This document shows, in pieces, positions 1 to 8,083 of a DNA stretch of 36,878 bases. This stretch comes from an uncultured Oscillospiraceae bacterium (GTDB lineage: Bacteria; Bacillota; Clostridia; Oscillospirales; Oscillospiraceae). A program made the translations under genes and the position numbers. Position 1 is the stretch's first letter; the number at the start of each line of letters is the position of its first letter. A model generated the notes under the pieces. The model saw nothing but the letters and a program-made list of their open reading frames with translations. It did not search any database and was not told the DNA's origin. Where the stretch lies: positions 1 through 36,878 of the forward strand of contig CANRFU010000008.1 in assembly GCA_947629975.1 (NCBI GenBank). Reading direction: 5' to 3'.

Positions 1-80
1 AGCACCGTCCACTCCCTGCTGCCGCAGGGGTGCTGCTTTTTCATCTCCACGACGTCGCCCACCCGGATGTCCATCGGCAT
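1..80 (-). CDS. DUF951 family small protein, 5' part only
   Basis: The reading frame begins at the ATG at position 80 and runs off the left edge after about 26 codons. The visible N-terminus, MPMDIRVGDVVEMKKQHPCG followed by SREWTVL, matches the conserved start of the DUF951 family, small Firmicute proteins of about 60-70 residues with no settled function. A GAGGGG sequence about 6 nt upstream serves as the ribosome-binding site; a second in-frame ATG at 74 is the alternative start. It begins only 10 nt after the rarA stop, so it is probably the next gene of a rarA operon. The family call rests on a recognised N-terminal motif and the rest of the gene is not visible. Confidence 0.75.
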   Translation of the reverse strand, partial: MPMDIRVGDVVEMKKQHPCGSREWTV

Positions 81-90
81 GGGGATCCCC

Positions 91-1353
91 TCACTTCCTC
101 TTGATCTTGTCCCAGTAGGCCTTGGCGGCCTGCTCGTTCTTGTTGGGGCCGAATTCGTAATACTTATGATCCCTGATGGCGTCGGGCAGATACTGCTGGT
201 CCACCCAGTGGTCCGGGAAGTCGTGGGGGTAGAGATACCCCTGCTCCCGCTCGAACCCGGCGCCGTCGGCGTGGACGTTCTGGAGGTGCCGGGGGTAGTC
301 CCCGGTCTGGCCGGAGCGGACGTCGGCCTGGGCGGCGTCGATAGCCATGACCACGCTGTTGGATTTGGGCGCGGTAGCAAGTAAGATGACCGCCTGGGCC
401 AGGTGGAGCCGGGCCTCGGGCAGGCCCACCTGGAGGGCGCTGTCCACGCATGCCTTCACGATGGAGATGGCCTGGGGATACGCCATGCCGATGTCCTCGC
501 TGGCGGAGCAGAGGATGCGCCTTATGGCGGTGATCATGTCCCCCGCCTCTAAAAGCCGCGCCAGATAGTGAAGGGCGGCGTCCGGGTCGGAGCCCCGGAG
601 GGACTTCATCAGCGCCGAGGCGATATCGAAGTGGTCGTCCCCGTCCCGGTCGTACCGCATGGCGGAGCGCTGGGCCACTAATTTCGCGTCGTCCAGGGTG
701 ACGGTCAGCTTCCCCTTTTGGATGCGGCTGGCGCTCATCAGCAGCTCCACGGCGTTGAGGGCCTTCCGCACGTCCCCCCCGCAGGAGGCGGCCAGGTGCT
801 CCCGCACCCCGTCCTCGCAGGTCACCTCCACGCCCATCTCGCCCGCCAGGATGTGGATGCCCCGGTCCACGGCGGGCAGGATATCCTCCGCCGTGAGCAT
901 TTTGAACTCAAACACGGTGGAGCGGGACAGGATGGCGTTGAAGATGGTGAAATAGGGGTTCTCGGTGGTGGAGGCCACCAGGGTGATCTTGCCGTTCTCG
1001 ATGAACTCCAGCAGGGACTGCTGCTGCTTCTTGTTGAAGTACTGGATCTCGTCCAGGTACAGCAGCACCCCGTTGGGGGCGACGAGGGTGCCCACCTCGT
1101 CCATGATCTCCCGGATGTCGGAGAGAGAGGCGGTGGTGGCGTTGAGCCGCCGCAGGGTCCGGCCGGACTGCTTGGCGATGATGTTGGCCACGGTGGTCTT
1201 GCCGGTGCCCGAGGGGCCGTAGAACACCATATTGGGGATCTTGCCGCTCTCGATGACCCGGCGCAGCAGGCCGTCTTTGCCCAGGATATGCCGCTGCCCC
1301 ACCACCTCGTCCAGCGTCTCCGGCCGGATCCGGTCCGCCAAGGGCTGATACAT
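91..1353 (-). CDS. rarA: replication-associated recombination protein A (MgsA/RarA AAA+ ATPase)
   Basis: A clamp-loader-like AAA+ ATPase of 420 aa that acts at stalled replication forks. Walker A GPSGTGKT is at residues 46-53 and Walker B LLYLDEI at about 97-103. The TTENPYFTIFNAILSRS segment around the sensor-1 region is typical of RarA, and the C-terminal third is the MgsA tetramerisation and SSB-binding region, ending with an ...RDHKYYEFGPNKNEQAAKAYW segment. An ATG 7 codons upstream (1374) contains the Shine-Dalgarno sequence within its own codons, so the start at 1353 was chosen: AGGAGG lies 10 nt before it. It is followed closely by the DUF951 gene and lies downstream of glyA on the same strand. 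Confidence 0.95.
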   Translation of the reverse strand: MYQPLADRIRPETLDEVVGQRHILGKDGLLRRVIESGKIPNMVFYGPSGTGKTTVANIIAKQSGRTLRRLNATTASLSDIREIMDEVGTLVAPNGVLLYLDEIQYFNKKQQQSLLEFIENGKITLVASTTENPYFTIFNAILSRSTVFEFKMLTAEDILPAVDRGIHILAGEMGVEVTCEDGVREHLAASCGGDVRKALNAVELLMSASRIQKGKLTVTLDDAKLVAQRSAMRYDRDGDDHFDIASALMKSLRGSDPDAALHYLARLLEAGDMITAIRRILCSASEDIGMAYPQAISIVKACVDSALQVGLPEARLHLAQAVILLATAPKSNSVVMAIDAAQADVRSGQTGDYPRHLQNVHADGAGFEREQGYLYPHDFPDHWVDQQYLPDAIRDHKYYEFGPNKNEQAAKAYWDKIKRK

Positions 1354-1376
1354 ACCTGCTTCACCTCCTGTCATTC

Positions 1377-1408
1377 AAAAACGGAGAGGGCGGGTCTGGG
1401 ACCCGCCC
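1377..1408 (-). terminator. hairpin after glyA
   Basis: A 9-bp perfect stem (GGGCGGGTC at 1388-1396, GACCCGCCC at 1400-1408) with a 3-nt loop lies between the glyA stop and the rarA start. On the minus strand it is followed by CTCTCCG and then five T residues. The gap before the T tract makes it an imperfect intrinsic terminator, so part of the glyA transcript may read into rarA. Confidence 0.5.
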
Positions 1409-1417
1409 CTAAAAAGA

Positions 1418-2668
1418 TTACCGGTAAATCGGGTATTTGGCTGTCAATTCCGCCACGCCGGCGCGGATCTCATCGGCCTTTGCCTCGAAGTCGGCGGCCG
1501 CCCAGGCGATATACTGGGCCACACGGTCCATATCGGCCTCCACGAAACCCCGGCTGGTGACCGCGGGGCTGCCCACCCGAAGGCCGCTGGTCTGGAAGGG
1601 GGAGCGGGGGTCGCCGGGGACCTTGTTCTTGTTGGCGGTGATGCGCACCTCGTCCAGCCGGCGCTCCAGCTCCTTGCCGGTGAGGCCGTCCATATCCCGC
1701 AGGTCGATGAGGGCCAGGTGGTTGTCGGTGCCGCCTGACACCAACTTCATCCCCCGGGAGATAAGGCCGTTTGCCAGGGCCGCGGCGTTCTTCACCACCT
1801 GCCGCTGGTATTCTTTGAACTCGGGCTTCAGCGCCTCTCCCAGGGCCACGGCCTTGGCGGCGATGATGTGCATCAGCGGCCCTCCCTGGGAGCCGGGGAA
1901 GATGGCGGAGTTCAGCTTTTTGGCGATGTCCCCGTCATTGGTCAGGAGCATACCGCCCCGGGGACCCCGGAGGGTCTTGTGGGTGGTGGTGGAGGTCACA
2001 TGGGCGTAGGGCACCGGGGAGGGATGGAGCCCCGCCGCCACCAGGCCCGCGATGTGGGCCATATCCACCCACAGCCAGGCGCCCACCTCGTCGGCGATCT
2101 CCCGGCAGCGCTTGAAGTCGATGACCCTGGGATAGGCGGAGGCCCCCGCCACGATCATCCGGGGCTTGTACTCCCGGGCGAGCTTCTCCAGCGCGTCGTA
2201 GTCGATGCGGCCGGTGAGCTCGTCCACCCCGTAGGACACGATGTTGAAATACTTGCCGGAAAAGTTCACAGGGCTGCCGTGGGTCAGGTGGCCGCCGTGA
2301 TCCAGATTCATGCCCAGCACGGTGTCCCCCGGCTGGCAGAGGGCCATATAGACCGCGTAGTTGGCCTGGGCCCCCGAGTGGGGCTGGACGTTGGCATACT
2401 TCGCCCCGAACAGTTCACAGGCCCGGTCGATGGCCAATTGCTCCACCACGTCCACATGGGCGCAGCCGCCGTAATACCGCTTGCCGGGATACCCTTCGGC
2501 ATACTTATTGGTCAAAACGCTTCCGGCGGCGGCCAGCACCGCCTCCGACACGATGTTCTCCGACGCGATCAGTTCGATGTTGTTCTGCTGGCGCTCATAT
2601 TCGGCGCGGATCGCCGCGCCCACCTGCGGGTCGAACTGCTCCAGAAATTCGATCTGCTCCAAAACCAT
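1418..2668 (-). CDS. glyA: serine hydroxymethyltransferase
   Basis: A PLP enzyme that interconverts serine and glycine while charging tetrahydrofolate to 5,10-methylene-THF in the cytosol. The protein is 416 aa, normal for the family. The PLP lysine is K231 in [15 protein letters not shown], and the N-terminal IELIASEN motif and the KRYYGGC segment are intact. An upstream in-frame ATG at 2899 would add 77 residues of non-homologous sequence across the promoter, so the ATG at 2668, preceded by AAAGGCGG, was taken. It is transcribed divergently from nth from its own sigma-A promoter and probably ends at the hairpin at 1388-1408. Its product is the substrate of FolD, encoded 1.3 kb away. Confidence 0.97.
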   Translation of the reverse strand: MVLEQIEFLEQFDPQVGAAIRAEYERQQNNIELIASENIVSEAVLAAAGSVLTNKYAEGYPGKRYYGGCAHVDVVEQLAIDRACELFGAKYANVQPHSGAQANYAVYMALCQPGDTVLGMNLDHGGHLTHGSPVNFSGKYFNIVSYGVDELTGRIDYDALEKLAREYKPRMIVAGASAYPRVIDFKRCREIADEVGAWLWVDMAHIAGLVAAGLHPSPVPYAHVTSTTTHKTLRGPRGGMLLTNDGDIAKKLNSAIFPGSQGGPLMHIIAAKAVALGEALKPEFKEYQRQVVKNAAALANGLISRGMKLVSGGTDNHLALIDLRDMDGLTGKELERRLDEVRITANKNKVPGDPRSPFQTSGLRVGSPAVTSRGFVEADMDRVAQYIAWAAADFEAKADEIRAGVAELTAKYPIYR

Positions 2669-2705
2669 AGGAAGTTTTCCGCCTTTCAAAGTGTGATACA
2701 CAGCT

Positions 2706-2735
2706 ATTATAGCACACGTATTCCGGTAAGCACAA
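2706..2735 (-). promoter_or_regulatory. sigma-A promoter of glyA
   Basis: On the minus strand, -35 TTGTGC (2730-2735) and -10 TATAAT (2706-2711) are separated by 18 nt, about 40 nt upstream of the glyA ATG. No riboswitch-like fold is apparent in the short leader. Confidence 0.8.
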
Positions 2736-2816
2736 CTGTTTCCGCAAGAAAAATCAGTCTCGCTTTTTTCGTCGTTTTGTGTTAGTATGATGAAAACCGT
2801 GTTTGAGGTGACCGCT

Positions 2817-3455
2817 ATGGAACAGGAAGCCGTCCTCCACATCGTAACCGCCCTCAAGGAGCTGTACCCCGACGCCCTCTGCTCCCTCCAGTATGACAAG
2901 GACTACGAGCTGCTCTTCGCCGTCCGCCTGTCCGCCCAGTGTACCGACGAGCGGGTGAACATGGTCACCCCCGCCCTGTACGCCCGGTTCCCAACCCTGG
3001 AGGCCTTCGCGGAGGCCGACCCGGAGGAGGTGGGGCAGTACGTCCACTCCTGCGGGTTCTTCCGGGGCAAGAGCCGGGACATCGTCGCCTCCGCCCAAAT
3101 GCTCCTCCGGGACTACGGCGGAAAGGTGCCGGGCACCATGGAGGAGCTGTTGAAGCTCCCCGGCGTGGGCCGCAAGACCGCCAACCTGATCCTGGGGGAC
3201 GTCTACCGGACCCCCGGCGCGGTGGTGGCCGACACCCACTGCATCCGCATCACCGGGCGGCTGGGCCTCACCGACGGCACCACCGACCCCGCCAAGGTGG
3301 AGACCCAGCTCCGGGCCGTCCTGCCGCCGGAGGAGTCCAACAACTTCTGCCACCGGATGGTGCTCCACGGGCGGGCCGTCTGCACGGCGAGGAAGGCCAA
3401 GTGCGGGGAGTGCCCGCTGACGGAGTGGTGCAAATACGCAAAAGAGAATCTGTAA
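2817..3455 (+). CDS. nth: endonuclease III, DNA glycosylase/AP lyase
   Basis: A base-excision repair glycosylase for oxidised pyrimidines, 212 aa. The helix-hairpin-helix [10 protein letters not shown] carries the catalytic lysine K120, and D139 in [10 protein letters not shown] is the catalytic aspartate. The C-terminal C-x6-C-x2-C-x5-C array ([17 protein letters not shown]) binds the [4Fe-4S] cluster, so the enzyme looks fully functional. The ATG at 2787 is also in frame but overlaps a plausible -10 element (TATGAT, 2786-2791). The ATG at 2817 has GAGGTG 6 nt upstream and gives the normal family length, so it was chosen. The gene is followed directly by a strong hairpin. Confidence 0.95.
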   Translation: MEQEAVLHIVTALKELYPDALCSLQYDKDYELLFAVRLSAQCTDERVNMVTPALYARFPTLEAFAEADPEEVGQYVHSCGFFRGKSRDIVASAQMLLRDYGGKVPGTMEELLKLPGVGRKTANLILGDVYRTPGAVVADTHCIRITGRLGLTDGTTDPAKVETQLRAVLPPEESNNFCHRMVLHGRAVCTARKAKCGECPLTEWCKYAKENL

Positions 3456-3460
3456 CATGA

Positions 3461-3489
3461 AAGGGGCGGCCGATGGCCGCCCCTTTTCC
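3461..3489 (+). terminator. terminator of nth (REP-like hairpin, copy 1)
   Basis: Stem AAGGGGCGGCC (3461-3471) pairs with GGCCGCCCCTT (3475-3485) across a GAT loop, with TTTT (3484-3487) at its 3' edge. It ends nth and, read from the other strand, lies just after the stop of the convergent ribbon-helix-helix gene. A nearly identical hairpin lies at 3951-3973. Confidence 0.8.
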
Positions 3490-3648
3490 TTACCCGTTCC
3501 GCTTTTTGTCCAGCCGCTCGAAATGGTCCCGCAGGAGCAGGTTGATGTAACTGGACATGGAGCGGTCCTGATACTCCGCCTCTTCACGCAAGCGTTCCAA
3601 AATAGGTATATCCAGTGTGACTGTTATGGCTTTCTTTAGCGGCTTCAT
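3490..3648 (-). CDS. small ribbon-helix-helix (CopG/Arc-type) DNA-binding protein
   Basis: A 52-aa frame with ATG at 3648 and TAA at 3490-3492. GGAGGG lies 5 nt upstream of the start. The sequence begins MKPLKKAITVTLDIPILERL and ends with a basic RLDKKRNG tail. The pattern of a short beta strand (KAITVTLDI), a helix (ILERLREEAEY), a polar turn with S-M-S-S and a second helix (YINLLLRDHFERL) is that of a ribbon-helix-helix repressor monomer, which binds DNA as a dimer. It is divergent from the 62-aa gene at 3763 and shares an overlapping promoter region with it, so it probably represses both. It could be the antitoxin or regulator of a two-gene unit; the fold call comes from the sequence pattern alone. 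Confidence 0.75.
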   Translation of the reverse strand: MKPLKKAITVTLDIPILERLREEAEYQDRSMSSYINLLLRDHFERLDKKRNG

Positions 3649-3680
3649 AGTATCCCTCCAACCGTATTCTGCACCAAATG

Positions 3681-3732
3681 ATACTATGTACCACGATTTA
3701 ATATTGACAATTATTACTAACTAATGTATTAT
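3681..3732. promoter_or_regulatory. back-to-back divergent promoters sharing one -35 region
   Basis: Plus strand: TTGACA (3704-3709), 17 nt, TATTAT (3727-3732). Minus strand: TTGTCA (3705-3710), 18 nt, TAGTAT (3681-3686). The two -35 boxes are read from the same 7 bp, TTGACAA. A 7-bp inverted repeat, GTATTAT (3726-3732) and ATAATAC (3741-3747), covers the plus-strand -10 and is a candidate operator. The region is much richer in A+T than its surroundings. Confidence 0.7.
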
Positions 3733-3762
3733 AATGTTTAATAATACTTTGGGGGTGTTACT

Positions 3763-3951
3763 ATGCCCGATCTGTTTGAAAAGCCCTACGCCCATCTGGT
3801 GGGCGAGGTAGACGGCGTCCTGTCCTATATGATCCGCGACATGATGCTGCCCCACGCCTATGACTGGGACCACGTCCGGGTGGTGATGGAGCGCCTGCGC
3901 TCCGCGCTTGAGGGAGCGGAGGACATCTACATCGAACAGAGCGAGAAATAG
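3763..3951 (+). CDS. 62-aa acidic protein of unknown function
   Basis: I do not recognise this family. The protein is 62 aa, acidic and mostly helical in appearance, with no transmembrane segment or signal peptide. It begins MPDLFEKPYAHLVGEVDGVL and ends IYIEQSEK. A GGGGGTG sequence lies 5 nt before the ATG, and a near-consensus sigma-A promoter lies upstream. It is divergent from the ribbon-helix-helix gene, and the pair is bracketed by two copies of the same hairpin. That context suggests the two belong together, possibly as regulator and effector, but the sequence gives no activity. Confidence 0.65.
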   Translation: MPDLFEKPYAHLVGEVDGVLSYMIRDMMLPHAYDWDHVRVVMERLRSALEGAEDIYIEQSEK

Positions 3952-3975
3952 GGGCGGCCAATGGCCGCCCCTTCC
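3951..3975. terminator. bidirectional hairpin (REP-like, copy 2)
   Basis: GGGGCGGCC (3951-3959), loop AAT, GGCCGCCCC (3963-3971). It lies between the convergent 62-aa gene and folD and begins inside the TAG of the former. T tracts are weak on both sides. It is almost the same sequence as the hairpin at 3461-3485, including the following TT..CCTTAC. Confidence 0.6.
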
Positions 3976-3976
3976 C

Positions 3977-4816
3977 TTACTTTTGATGGTTTTGCGCCGC
4001 CGTCAGCGTGTTCCGCATGAGCATGGCCCGGGTCATGGGCCCCACTCCGCCGGGAACGGGGGTAATGAAGGAGGCCTTCTCCTTCACCTCGTCGTAGCGC
4101 ACGTCGCCGCAGAGCCTGCCGGCCTCGTTGCGGTTCATGGCCACGTCGATGACCACGGCCCCCTCCTTCACCATGTCGTCGGTGACGAGGCCTGTCTTTC
4201 CCACGGCGGACACCAAAATGTCCGCAGCCGCGCACTCCGCCGCCAGATCCGGCGTTCTGGAGTGGCAGATGGTGACGGTGCCGTGGGCGTGGAGCAGCAG
4301 CAGGGCCATGGGCTTGCCCACGATGTTGGACCGGCCCAGCACCACGCACTTCTTCCCCGCCGGGTCAATGTGATACTCCTTCAGCATCTCCATGACGCCG
4401 CCGGGGGTACAGGGCTGGAACACCGGCTCCCCGATGGTCAGCTGGCCCACGTTATAGGGGTGGAAGCAGTCCACGTCCTTGGCGGGGTCGATGGCCAGCA
4501 GCACCTCCCGCTCGTCCAGCCCTTTGGGCAGGGGCAGCTGCACCAGGATGCCGTCGATGTCCTCCCTGCCGTTCAGGCCCCTCACCAGGGCCAGCAACTC
4601 CTCCTGGCCGGTGGAGGCGGGCAGGGCGAACTCTTCGCTGACGAAGCCGCACTCCTCGCAGTCCCTCCGCTTGCTGTTCACATAGACCCTGGAGGCGGGA
4701 TCGTCCCCCACCAGGATCACCGCCAGGCCGGGCCGCCGGGGCAGACTGGCCGCCTCCCGCCGGACCTGTTCCTTTACTTTGGCCGCCAGGGCCTTGCCGT
4801 CAATTACCGTCGCCAT
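3977..4816 (-). CDS. folD: bifunctional methylene-THF dehydrogenase / methenyl-THF cyclohydrolase
   Basis: Converts 5,10-methylene-THF to 10-formyl-THF in two steps, the donor later used by Fmt. The protein is 279 aa. The catalytic lysine lies in [13 protein letters not shown], and [22 protein letters not shown], the NADP-binding [11 protein letters not shown] and the C-terminal [11 protein letters not shown] motif are all present. The frame extends upstream to 4939 through Arg/Pro-rich sequence that is the lgt gene in another frame. The ATG at 4816 with AGGAGG 9 nt before it begins the homologous sequence (MATVIDGKA). The start lies inside the 3' end of lgt, a 17-bp overlap, so the two are co-transcribed and probably translationally coupled. 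Confidence 0.96.
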   Translation of the reverse strand: MATVIDGKALAAKVKEQVRREAASLPRRPGLAVILVGDDPASRVYVNSKRRDCEECGFVSEEFALPASTGQEELLALVRGLNGREDIDGILVQLPLPKGLDEREVLLAIDPAKDVDCFHPYNVGQLTIGEPVFQPCTPGGVMEMLKEYHIDPAGKKCVVLGRSNIVGKPMALLLLHAHGTVTICHSRTPDLAAECAAADILVSAVGKTGLVTDDMVKEGAVVIDVAMNRNEAGRLCGDVRYDEVKEKASFITPVPGGVGPMTRAMLMRNTLTAAQNHQK

Positions 4817-5831
4817 CGGTGATATCCTCCTGTGTGCCGTCCTGTGTTTCGTCTTGGGCGGGGGCCTCCGCCTCCGCGTTTTCGCCGCTGGGCGCGGCAT
4901 TCTCCGCCGGGGCGCTCTCCCCTTCCGGCGCGGCCTCAACTGCCGCCTCAGGCACGATCTTCCCCGTCCGGCTCCGTACGATGAGCATCACGATGCCAAC
5001 CGCGACGGAGAGGATGCCCACCATCTGGGAGGTCCGGATGCCGGTGCCGAAGAAGTACAGGCTGTCGGTGCGGAGCCCCTCGATGACCGCCCGGCCGAGG
5101 CCGTACCAGATCAGATACCCGGCGAAGGTCTGGCCCCGGAACTTCCGCCGCCGGGCCAGCAGGGCCAGGATGGCGAAGCCGGTCAGGTTCCACATGGACT
5201 CATAGAAGAAGGTGGGATGGACGCCCAGGGTCCCGTCGGCGACCGCCCGGTAGGTATCCATATCGGCGATCTGGCCCTGCCCCCACAGCCAGTTGGCGAT
5301 GGTGACGGAACTCATTCGCCAGGGGACAGCGGTGATGCTCCCGTAGGCCTCCACGTTGACGAAGTTGCCCCAGCGCCCCACCGCCTGGCCGATCATGACC
5401 CCCAGCGCGCCCATGTCGGCATAGTCCCAGAAGTTCTGCTTCCAGACCCGGCAGTAGACCAGAATCACCGCGATGCCCGTGAGGACCGCCCCGTAGATGG
5501 CCAGGCCGCCGTCCCAGAAGGCGATCATCCGGTAAAAGCTGAACTTCCCGTCCGCGTCGAAGCAGATGGAGGGGTTGAAGATCACATAATAGACCCTGGC
5601 CCCGACGATGCACAGGGGCACGAGAAAGAGCAGCATGTCGATGATCTTGTCCGAATCGGCCCCATACCTGGGCGCCCGCCACATGACATACCCCACCGCC
5701 AGCAAAAAGCCGACGGCGATGATGATCCCGTACCAATAGATTGGATGGCCGAACACGCTGAAGGCCACCCGGTCCAGTTCAAATTCCAGCCCCAGGCCGG
5801 GAAACGTGACAGTATTGATCGTGTTTATCAT
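4800..5831 (-). CDS. lgt: phosphatidylglycerol--prolipoprotein diacylglyceryl transferase, with acidic C-terminal tail
   Basis: An integral membrane enzyme that adds diacylglycerol to the lipobox cysteine of prolipoproteins. The Lgt signature is present as [13 protein letters not shown], along with GGLAIYGAV and the HPTFFYES motif, and about seven hydrophobic segments span residues 15-285. The total length is 343 aa, some 50-60 residues longer than usual. The extra part after IVRSRTGKI is an Ala/Glu/Pro/Gly/Gln-rich acidic tail ending DITDGDGN, probably cytoplasmic and disordered. The ATG at 5831 follows GAGGT by 7 nt; an upstream start at 5948 would lie on the promoter. One likely client, a lipoprotein with lipobox LTGC, is encoded at 24113-24673. 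Confidence 0.95.
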   Translation of the reverse strand: MINTINTVTFPGLGLEFELDRVAFSVFGHPIYWYGIIIAVGFLLAVGYVMWRAPRYGADSDKIIDMLLFLVPLCIVGARVYYVIFNPSICFDADGKFSFYRMIAFWDGGLAIYGAVLTGIAVILVYCRVWKQNFWDYADMGALGVMIGQAVGRWGNFVNVEAYGSITAVPWRMSSVTIANWLWGQGQIADMDTYRAVADGTLGVHPTFFYESMWNLTGFAILALLARRRKFRGQTFAGYLIWYGLGRAVIEGLRTDSLYFFGTGIRTSQMVGILSVAVGIVMLIVRSRTGKIVPEAAVEAAPEGESAPAENAAPSGENAEAEAPAQDETQDGTQEDITDGDGN

Positions 5832-5919
5832 AGCGTGACCTCTGAATACAGCTTTTGAGTGATCTGACAACGCGTACCGCGGCGGACGGGCCCTGCAAAG
5901 CGGCCGATCTGCAGACAGT

Positions 5920-5948
5920 ATTATAGTACCGTTTCCGGGAGAAATCAA
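5920..5948 (-). promoter_or_regulatory. sigma-A promoter of lgt-folD
   Basis: Minus strand: TTGATT (5943-5948), 17 nt, TATAAT (5920-5925). The leader to the lgt ATG is about 80 nt and shows no obvious conserved structure. Confidence 0.8.
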
Positions 5949-6010
5949 CCGATATCTGTTATTCTCCCCCGGGGGCGCATATTGTGTGTCCGAAAATTGC
6001 GAAAACGCCC

Positions 6011-6039
6011 TTGACTTCGGGCGGCTTCTGTGCTATCAT
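6011..6039 (+). promoter_or_regulatory. sigma-A promoter of ylxM-ffh
   Basis: TTGACT (6011-6016), 17 nt, TATCAT (6034-6039), followed by transcription start near 6046. It sits back to back with the lgt promoter, about 60 nt away. Confidence 0.8.
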
Positions 6040-6046
6040 ATATCCT

Positions 6047-6068
6047 TGTAAAGTTTCTTGACTTTACA
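6047..6068 (+). promoter_or_regulatory. inverted repeat in the first transcribed bases of ylxM
   Basis: TGTAAAG (6047-6053) and CTTTACA (6062-6068) form a perfect 7-bp inverted repeat with an 8-nt spacer, beginning at the predicted transcription start. It could be a repressor site or a 5'-end hairpin; nothing in the window names a cognate regulator. Confidence 0.45.
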
Positions 6069-6092
6069 CTACATCTTGTGGAGGTGCGGTCC

Positions 6093-6467
6093 ATGAAGAG
6101 TCAGGCATACCGGATGGCCCTGCTGTTCGACTTTTACGGCGACCTGCTCACCGAGCGTCAGCGGGAGTTTTACGACCTCTACTACAATGAAGACCTCTCT
6201 CTGGCGGAGATCGCGGAGAACTACGGCATCACCCGGCAGGGCGTGCGGGACGTGATCGTCCGGGCCGAGGCCGCCATGACCGAGATTGAGGACAAGACCC
6301 ATATCATCCGCCGGTTCCAGCGGTCCAAGGCCGCTCTGGACGCCATCGACAAAGCCGCCGACCAGCTGTTGGAGGCGGTGGACCGCCGCCGGTACGTGGA
6401 CGCAGAGCTGGACGCCATCGGCCGCTCCATCAAGGAGCAGACCGCGGCCCTGCGCCAGGATCAATAG
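6093..6467 (+). CDS. ylxM: YlxM-type helix-turn-helix protein, putative SRP-associated factor
   Basis: A 124-aa protein of the UPF0122/YlxM family, which is nearly always encoded just before ffh and in streptococci modulates SRP-FtsY GTPase activity. The sigma-70 region-4-like helix-turn-helix is visible in LTERQREFYDLYYNEDLSLA followed by EIAENYGITRQGVRDVI. The C-terminal half is rich in charged helices with coiled-coil character. GGAGGTG lies 6 nt before the ATG at 6093; the frame extends to 6030 but that part covers the promoter and leader. It starts a plus-strand operon with ffh 14 nt downstream. Confidence 0.93.
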   Translation: MKSQAYRMALLFDFYGDLLTERQREFYDLYYNEDLSLAEIAENYGITRQGVRDVIVRAEAAMTEIEDKTHIIRRFQRSKAALDAIDKAADQLLEAVDRRRYVDAELDAIGRSIKEQTAALRQDQ

Positions 6468-6481
6468 CGAGGATCTGAACT

Positions 6482-7828
6482 ATGGCATTTGAAAGCCTGA
6501 CCGAAAAACTGTCCGCCGTCTTCAAAAAGCTCCGCGGCAAGGGCCGCCTCTCCGAGGCCGACGTGAAGGAGGCCATGAAGGAGATCAAGATGGCCCTCCT
6601 GGAGGCGGACGTGAACTTCAAGGTGGTCAAAGAGTTCGTCAGGACCGTGTCCGAGCGGGCCGTGGGCCAGGAGGTCATGGAGTCCCTGACCCCCGCCCAG
6701 ATGATCGTAAAGATCGTGAACGAGGAACTCACGGCCCTCATGGGGGGCGGCGACAGCAAGCTGGCCATCTCCTCCTCCCCGCCCACGGTGGTGATGCTGG
6801 TGGGCCTCCAGGGCGCGGGCAAGACCACCAACGGCGCCAAGCTTGCCGGCCTGATGAAAAAACAGGGCAAGCGGCCGCTCCTCGCCGCGTGCGACGTGTA
6901 CCGCCCCGCCGCCATCACCCAGCTGGAGGTGGTGGGCGGACAGCTGGAGCTGCCCGTGTTCCAGATGGGGCAGATCGACCCGGTGGACATCGCGGAGGCC
7001 GCCGTCGCCCACGCCAAAAAGCACGGAAACGACATGGTCTTTCTGGACACCGCTGGCCGGCTCCATGTGGACGAGGCGCTGATGGACGAGCTGCGCGCCA
7101 TCAAGGCGGCGGTCCATCCCGACGAGATCCTGCTGGTGGTGGACGCCATGATCGGCCAGGACGCCGTCAACGCCGCCAAGGCCTTTGACGAGGCGCTGGA
7201 CCTCACCGGCGTGATGCTCACCAAGCTGGACGGCGACGCCCGGGGCGGCGCCGCCCTGTCCATCCGCGCGGTCACCGGCAAGCCCATCAAGTTCGCCGGT
7301 ACCGGCGAGAAGCTGGACCAGATCGAGGTCTTCCACCCCGACCGGATGGCCGGCCGCATTTTGGGCATGGGGGACGTGCTCTCCCTCATTGAGAAGGCGG
7401 AGCAGACCCTGGACGCCAAAAAGGCCGCCGAACAGCTGGAGCGGATGCGGAAAAACCGCTTCACCCTCAACGACTACTACGACCAGCTGACCCAGCTGAA
7501 GGGCATGGGTTCCATGGAGGACATCCTGGGGATGCTCCCCGGCATGGGCGGCAAAAAGCTGGACCTGTCGGTGGACGAGAAGAGCCTCACCCGGGTGGAG
7601 GCCATCATCCAGTCCATGACCCCCGCCGAGCGGGAGGACCCCTCCATCCTGAACTCCAGCCGGAAAAAGCGCATCGCCGCCGGCTCGGGCACCCAGGTGG
7701 TGGACGTGAACCGCCTGCTGAAACAGTTCGAGATGCTCCAGCAGCTCACCCGCCAGTTCGCCAACCCCAAAAAGGCCAAGGGCTTCATGAGCCGGTTCAA
7801 GAGCTTCGGGGGAGGATTGCCTTTTTAA
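6482..7828 (+). CDS. ffh: signal recognition particle protein Ffh (SRP54)
   Basis: The GTPase of the signal recognition particle, which binds signal peptides of nascent membrane and secreted proteins and docks with FtsY. The protein is 448 aa. The N domain is followed by G1 GLQGAGKT (residues 108-115), DTAGRL (G3), TKLDGDARGG (G4 plus the SRP-specific insert) and FAGTGEKLD. A C-terminal methionine-rich M domain includes GMGSMEDILGMLPGMGG and a basic SRP-RNA-binding helix-turn-helix near SRKKRIAAGSG. A GAGG sequence precedes the ATG. The SRP RNA gene itself was not seen in this window. A dispersed repeat follows the stop codon directly. Confidence 0.97.
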   Translation: MAFESLTEKLSAVFKKLRGKGRLSEADVKEAMKEIKMALLEADVNFKVVKEFVRTVSERAVGQEVMESLTPAQMIVKIVNEELTALMGGGDSKLAISSSPPTVVMLVGLQGAGKTTNGAKLAGLMKKQGKRPLLAACDVYRPAAITQLEVVGGQLELPVFQMGQIDPVDIAEAAVAHAKKHGNDMVFLDTAGRLHVDEALMDELRAIKAAVHPDEILLVVDAMIGQDAVNAAKAFDEALDLTGVMLTKLDGDARGGAALSIRAVTGKPIKFAGTGEKLDQIEVFHPDRMAGRILGMGDVLSLIEKAEQTLDAKKAAEQLERMRKNRFTLNDYYDQLTQLKGMGSMEDILGMLPGMGGKKLDLSVDEKSLTRVEAIIQSMTPAEREDPSILNSSRKKRIAAGSGTQVVDVNRLLKQFEMLQQLTRQFANPKKAKGFMSRFKSFGGGLPF

Positions 7829-8012
7829 GGGCGAACATCCTCAGTCAGCCCTGCGGGCTGACAGCTCCTTCTAAAGAAGGAGCCTGGTACGTTTTTCGTA
7901 CCAGCCCCCTTTCGCAAAAGGCCGACTCCCCCTGTCAGGGGGAGATGCCCCAAAGGGGCAGAGGGGGTAGGGAGGTGGCATCCGCGAAGCGGATGACGGG
8001 GGATTTTCCCCT
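7829..8012 (+). repeat. composite palindromic repeat, copy 1 (plus orientation)
   Basis: It begins at the base after the ffh stop with GGGCGAACATCCTCAGTCA. There follow a GCCC-TGC-GGGC hairpin, TGACAGCTCCTTCTAAAGAA, GGAGCC, a GGTACG/CGTACC arm, CCCCCTTTCGCAAAA, two extra hairpins (CTCCCCC-TGT-CAGGGGGAG and TGCCCC-AAA-GGGGCA), GGTGGCATCCGCGAAGCGGA and finally TGACGGGGGATTTTCCCC. It is the longest of three copies in the window because of the two extra hairpins. It encodes nothing convincing and may terminate ffh transcription. The 70 nt from here to rpsP hold a possible weak promoter (TTGACG near 8037) and the rpsP Shine-Dalgarno. Confidence 0.8.
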
Positions 8013-8083
8013 TGACCCAGTTGGTCCTCGTCTTTTGACGTTGCCATAGATCCCTGTAAACAACTTATGGAGGTGAAGATAAA

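Noticed and set aside
2763-2791. A sigma-A promoter for nth
   Set aside because: TATGAT at 2786-2791 is a fair -10, but no convincing -35 stands 16-18 nt upstream, so it is not listed as a feature.
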